From positions 1-30,993 of the IMG/VR virus record IMGVR_UViG_3300024259_000110: a stretch of DNA of 30,993 nt; one strand, 5' to 3'. The DNA comes from a virus. The notes under the pieces are model-generated. The model was not told the origin of the DNA and ran no database searches. It saw nothing but the letters and a program-made list of their open reading frames with translations. The position numbers were made by a program, and so were the translations under genes. This document shows positions 28,428 to 30,993 of this stretch, piece by piece (the stretch's first letter is position 1; each line of letters starts with the position of its first letter).

Positions 28428-30713
28428 CTATAGTTGTGTTACATTAAAGTTCAGATATGTGACTTCAATGTCATTACCACCTGAAGTGTAATGTCTCAAT
28501 TCAAGGGTCTGTCCTGCTGTCAGTGTGATGATGTTTGACCCTGCAACTGCACCAACATCAGATGTGTTGGAATATTTTCTTGCAGACTTGTGACCTGCTG
28601 CAGGTGTTGCACCATCAATTGAAATCCCACTGATGACAGTGGGTGTCCCTGAATCTGCAATCCCTGAATATGCCCAACTGACAAGATAAGTCCCTGCATT
28701 TGTGGCAGTCAGTTTGGATCCTGCATATGTGAACCCATTCAACTCACCTGCAACAATGTCTGTCACATTGGTTGAATCCCAGGATGCTGAACCCAAGACT
28801 GTGACTGTGGTGCTTGCATCAATGACCATTTCACCATAATAGGATTGTGCCCCTGTGACATTCAGTGTTCCACCAACTGTCAGGTCACCATCAAAGCGAA
28901 CATCACCTGCATCAACAAAGATTGAGTAGTTGTTTGTTCCTTCAGTTGGTGCCGCCCCTACTCGAAAAGTTGAAGCAATAGTAACAGTTGCACCATTTGT
29001 AGTTATGTTAGGTTCATCAAGATTTAAAGATGCGACTTGTGAATGTGTATCACCGCTGGTTAAAATAATCGATGGATTTACATCAATTGCATAGGCAGAA
29101 GCTGAACCAGTTGTTGCAGTTATAGCAGGATTTAACTGCACACCTCTTGGGTTAGTTGCGGAAAGTGATGCGCCATGATAAAAAGAAGATGTTGCTATTG
29201 GCGCAACCCCAATCCCAACTGTGTTGTCTAACCTTACTCCACCTGTGCCACCACTTAGGGTGATAAGACCGTTGGCTGTTGAAGCAACTAAGATTTTATC
29301 TGCTGAACCTGTAATATCCCTTAACTTCCATTCATTAGAGGTTAGGACACCTTCACGCCATACATAATCACCACCATCTGTATTGGTCAATCCGATTGCA
29401 GAAGTATTGGCATTAGCCCCTGTAATTGATAAACCATATGTAGATGCAGTTGCACCAATGCCTACAAGCCCACCAAAGGTTGCATCACCATCAGAGAATA
29501 AATCTGTCCCATCTGAATGTGAACCTTCATAGTTCAGTACAGTTGCACCTGTGACAGTTCCATCATTGGCATTGCCTGACACATCCATCCAGAACCCACT
29601 GCTGATTGCATAGTTGGGGAAGTCTGCTGTGACACCTGAAGAAACAATGTTCAGGTTGGAAATTGCAAATGACACAGTTGTCCCATCATTCTTGAACCCC
29701 ACTGTGCCTGTTTCAGAATAGCCTGAAACAAAAGAATAGGTGACAGATTCTGACCCTGTCATTTCACCTGATGTCTTGATTGTTTCCCTGACTATGTCAC
29801 CAAGACCATCCCTGACTTCCACAATTGGTGAAGTCCCTGATGTGTGGGTGTAGTCAAAACTGACTGTGTATTCCTTACCAATGACAAAGACCAATTCATC
29901 TGCTGTCCCTGCAATCCCAAGTCCACCTGTGTTTGCTGCAGTGAACCCTGTTGCACTTGCACCTGTGAATGTGTCATAAGGGAACCCACTTTGTTCACAA
30001 CTGGAAACATTCTTTGCTGTCTGTGATGCACCCACCCACTTGAAGGGTGTTGGTGCAGAAAGGTCTTTCACTTCTGCTGCTGTCAGTGCGGTGTTGAATA
30101 GGGTGAAGCTTTTCCATTCTGCATCACCAATATATGTGGTACCACTAAAGGGATATGAATTGAAGTCAAGTGTCCCTGTTCCTGCAAGGGTCAGGTTGTA
30201 TGTGGATATGTCTGCAGCAACTTCAAAAACACCATTTTCATATATGCTGACATTCCCATCCCTGTCAAAGACAACTGCAACATCAATTTCAACACCTGTT
30301 GCAACTGTCCCCATATATCCACTGTCATATTCACTGACACCATCATCCAACCTGATCCTATAACCTGAAGAATGAATTCTAAGGAACCAACCATTGCTGA
30401 CCCATGATGTCAGTTTACTGACTGTTGCTTGACCACCTGCAGGGATAGACACCCTTGCATGAAGGGTGAAGTCACCTGTTGTGATTTCATAGCTTGCATC
30501 ATCTGCAACATAGATTTCATCATTCACACCATCAAAGTGATATGAAGCACCCATTGACTGCATGTTCACAGTGGTCTGATCATTCAGCAGATGATTTCCC
30601 AGGGGGTTTATATCTCCCAGGAGTTTCGCTTCCATTGGCTGGACTGAATAATCATAAGCCCACTGACCGAATCCTGCTGTGACCAGCATTGAGAGAATTA
30701 ATAGACGTTTCAT
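28428..30713 (-). CDS. Fibre/adhesin with LamG-like and C1q/TNF-like domains, copy B (761 aa)
   Basis: Residues 1-17 are a Sec-type signal peptide (MKRLLILSMLVTAGFGQ). Residues 55-218 form a LamG-like domain (YHFDGVNDEIYVADDAS to FNTALTAAEVKDLSAPTP), ~230-365 a second beta domain (carbohydrate-binding type), and ~370-620 a mosaic fibre region with GLITLSGGTGGVRLDNTVGI and the repeated VGIG. The end, ~625-761, resembles a C1q/TNF jelly roll (ELRHYTSGGNDIEVTYLNF). ATG 30713 follows the 142-aa gene by 3 bases. The stop is TAG at 28428. It is the full-length relative of copy A. Inner bases ~28930-29570 and the first ~120 bases have a different composition (more CpG, CTC, TTA). Host binding is inferred. 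Confidence 0.85.
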   Translation of the reverse strand: MKRLLILSMLVTAGFGQWAYDYSVQPMEAKLLGDINPLGNHLLNDQTTVNMQSMGASYHFDGVNDEIYVADDASYEITTGDFTLHARVSIPAGGQATVSKLTSWVSNGWFLRIHSSGYRIRLDDGVSEYDSGYMGTVATGVEIDVAVVFDRDGNVSIYENGVFEVAADISTYNLTLAGTGTLDFNSYPFSGTTYIGDAEWKSFTLFNTALTAAEVKDLSAPTPFKWVGASQTAKNVSSCEQSGFPYDTFTGASATGFTAANTGGLGIAGTADELVFVIGKEYTVSFDYTHTSGTSPIVEVRDGLGDIVRETIKTSGEMTGSESVTYSFVSGYSETGTVGFKNDGTTVSFAISNLNIVSSGVTADFPNYAISSGFWMDVSGNANDGTVTGATVLNYEGSHSDGTDLFSDGDATFGGLVGIGATASTYGLSITGANANTSAIGLTNTDGGDYVWREGVLTSNEWKLRDITGSADKILVASTANGLITLSGGTGGVRLDNTVGIGVAPIATSSFYHGASLSATNPRGVQLNPAITATTGSASAYAIDVNPSIILTSGDTHSQVASLNLDEPNITTNGATVTIASTFRVGAAPTEGTNNYSIFVDAGDVRFDGDLTVGGTLNVTGAQSYYGEMVIDASTTVTVLGSASWDSTNVTDIVAGELNGFTYAGSKLTATNAGTYLVSWAYSGIADSGTPTVISGISIDGATPAAGHKSARKYSNTSDVGAVAGSNIITLTAGQTLELRHYTSGGNDIEVTYLNFNVTQL
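28790..28916. repeat. Direct repeat R1, internal copy (127 bp)
   Basis: Identical to bases 1-127. It encodes the stretch before the jelly-roll domain (FDGDLTVGGTLNVTGAQ) plus the start of that domain. The 3' part of fibre copy A, which is not in the window, most simply continues from here into 28428-28789. Confidence 0.9.
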
Positions 30714-30716
30714 AAT

Positions 30717-30993
30717 TTACCCCACCTTCCAGTTGGTTGCATCATATGCATCAAAGCGAATCTTTGCCCCTGGTGGAACTGTGATTGCTGTGTCAACACC
30801 TGCACCACAATCATCCCCTGATGCAGGGAAGATCTGCAGATTGTTTGCACCATTGTTCACAATGATCTGAACTGCACCTGCAGCAGCAGACATCAGTGTC
30901 ACCACATCACCTGCATTTGCACATGTTGATATTTCATTGATGATCTTGGTCAATGCTTGTTGACCTTGTGATTGTGTGATTGAAGCAGTCAGT
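30717..30993 (-). CDS. Small virion-type protein preceding fibre B, partial (92 of 142 residues visible)
   Basis: The frame covers residues 51-142 of the 142-aa family and is cut by the window end. Apart from a short divergent stretch (30840-30866) it equals the gene at 2476-2904, ending in the same DATNWKVG. The stop (TAA, 30717-30719) lies 3 bases before fibre B. The N-terminal third is supplied by repeat R2 if the map is closed. Same inferred role as the other copy. Confidence 0.75.
   Translation of the reverse strand, partial: LTASITQSQGQQALTKIINEISTCANAGDVVTLMSAAAGAVQIIVNNGANNLQIFPASGDDCGAGVDTAITVPPGAKIRFDAYDATNWKVG
30867..30993. repeat. Terminal direct repeat R2, right copy (127 bp)
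   Basis: Identical to 2626-2752 over exactly 127 bases. It ends at the window end, and the base before it differs. With R1 it closes the map. See the finding on allele structure. Confidence 0.9.

Noticed and set aside
1-30993. tRNA or rRNA genes
   Set aside because: No cloverleaf or rRNA-like stretch was recognised, and almost no space lies outside genes.

Overview
The window looks like a near-complete genome of a small tailed bacteriophage with siphovirus-type tail genes, assembled from short reads. Every gene I can support lies on the minus strand, so transcription runs from high to low coordinates. Genes are packed with ATGA, TGATG or TTGA overlaps, and most starts are preceded by a Shine-Dalgarno of the form GAAAGGA or AAGGAAG. 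The host cannot be named. It is a bacterium that uses Shine-Dalgarno initiation. Fibre signal peptides ending in FGQ hint weakly at the FCB (Bacteroidetes-like) branch.

Layout in transcription order. 18474-18563 is a control region that starts the early and middle block. 18473-11192 holds two unrecognised proteins, a Rad52-type annealing protein fused to an ExoX-like C-terminal domain, a DUF1376-type protein, a SAM methyltransferase, a DUF7352-like protein, a multi-cysteine protein, a run of very small membrane or zinc-binding proteins, an HNH endonuclease and a tiny exported protein with two CxxCH motifs. 11045-3165 is packaging and head: small and large terminase, portal, zinc-ribbon protein, MuF-like protein, virion morphogenesis protein, a glycosyltransferase-like protein, scaffold, major capsid. 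3101-1 is a 66-aa protein, a 142-aa virion-type protein and a large fibre/adhesin (copy A, open at the left edge). 30993-26787 is a second 142-aa protein and fibre (copy B), three or four small membrane proteins and a DUF5675 protein (probable lysis block). 26790-18564 is connector, tail completion, major tail protein, frameshifted tail chaperone, tape measure, tail-tip hub and a further structural protein.

The two ends explain each other. Bases 1-127 are identical to 28790-28916 and bases 30867-30993 are identical to 2626-2752. Each match is exactly 127 bases and ends at a mismatch, as expected from a de Bruijn assembly with k = 127. Joined through these repeats, the sequence closes into a circular (or circularly permuted) map of 28,789 bp with fibre A or 28,241 bp with fibre B, with reading frames intact across the joins. 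Either the phage population carries two alternative fibre alleles, or one genome carries a tandem duplication. On the closed map I see no integrase, repressor, DNA polymerase, primase or helicase.

Outside the fibre genes the DNA is almost free of CpG (about 20 by hand count in roughly 26 kb) and very poor in CTC/GAG. The variable middle parts of both fibre genes and the start of fibre B lack this signature, so they look recently imported. Other points of interest are a canonical -1 slippery heptamer (AAACCCT) in the tail chaperone gene, an 18-bp palindrome repeated four times at gene boundaries, Sec-type signal peptides on both fibres, and several genes of 37-58 codons.
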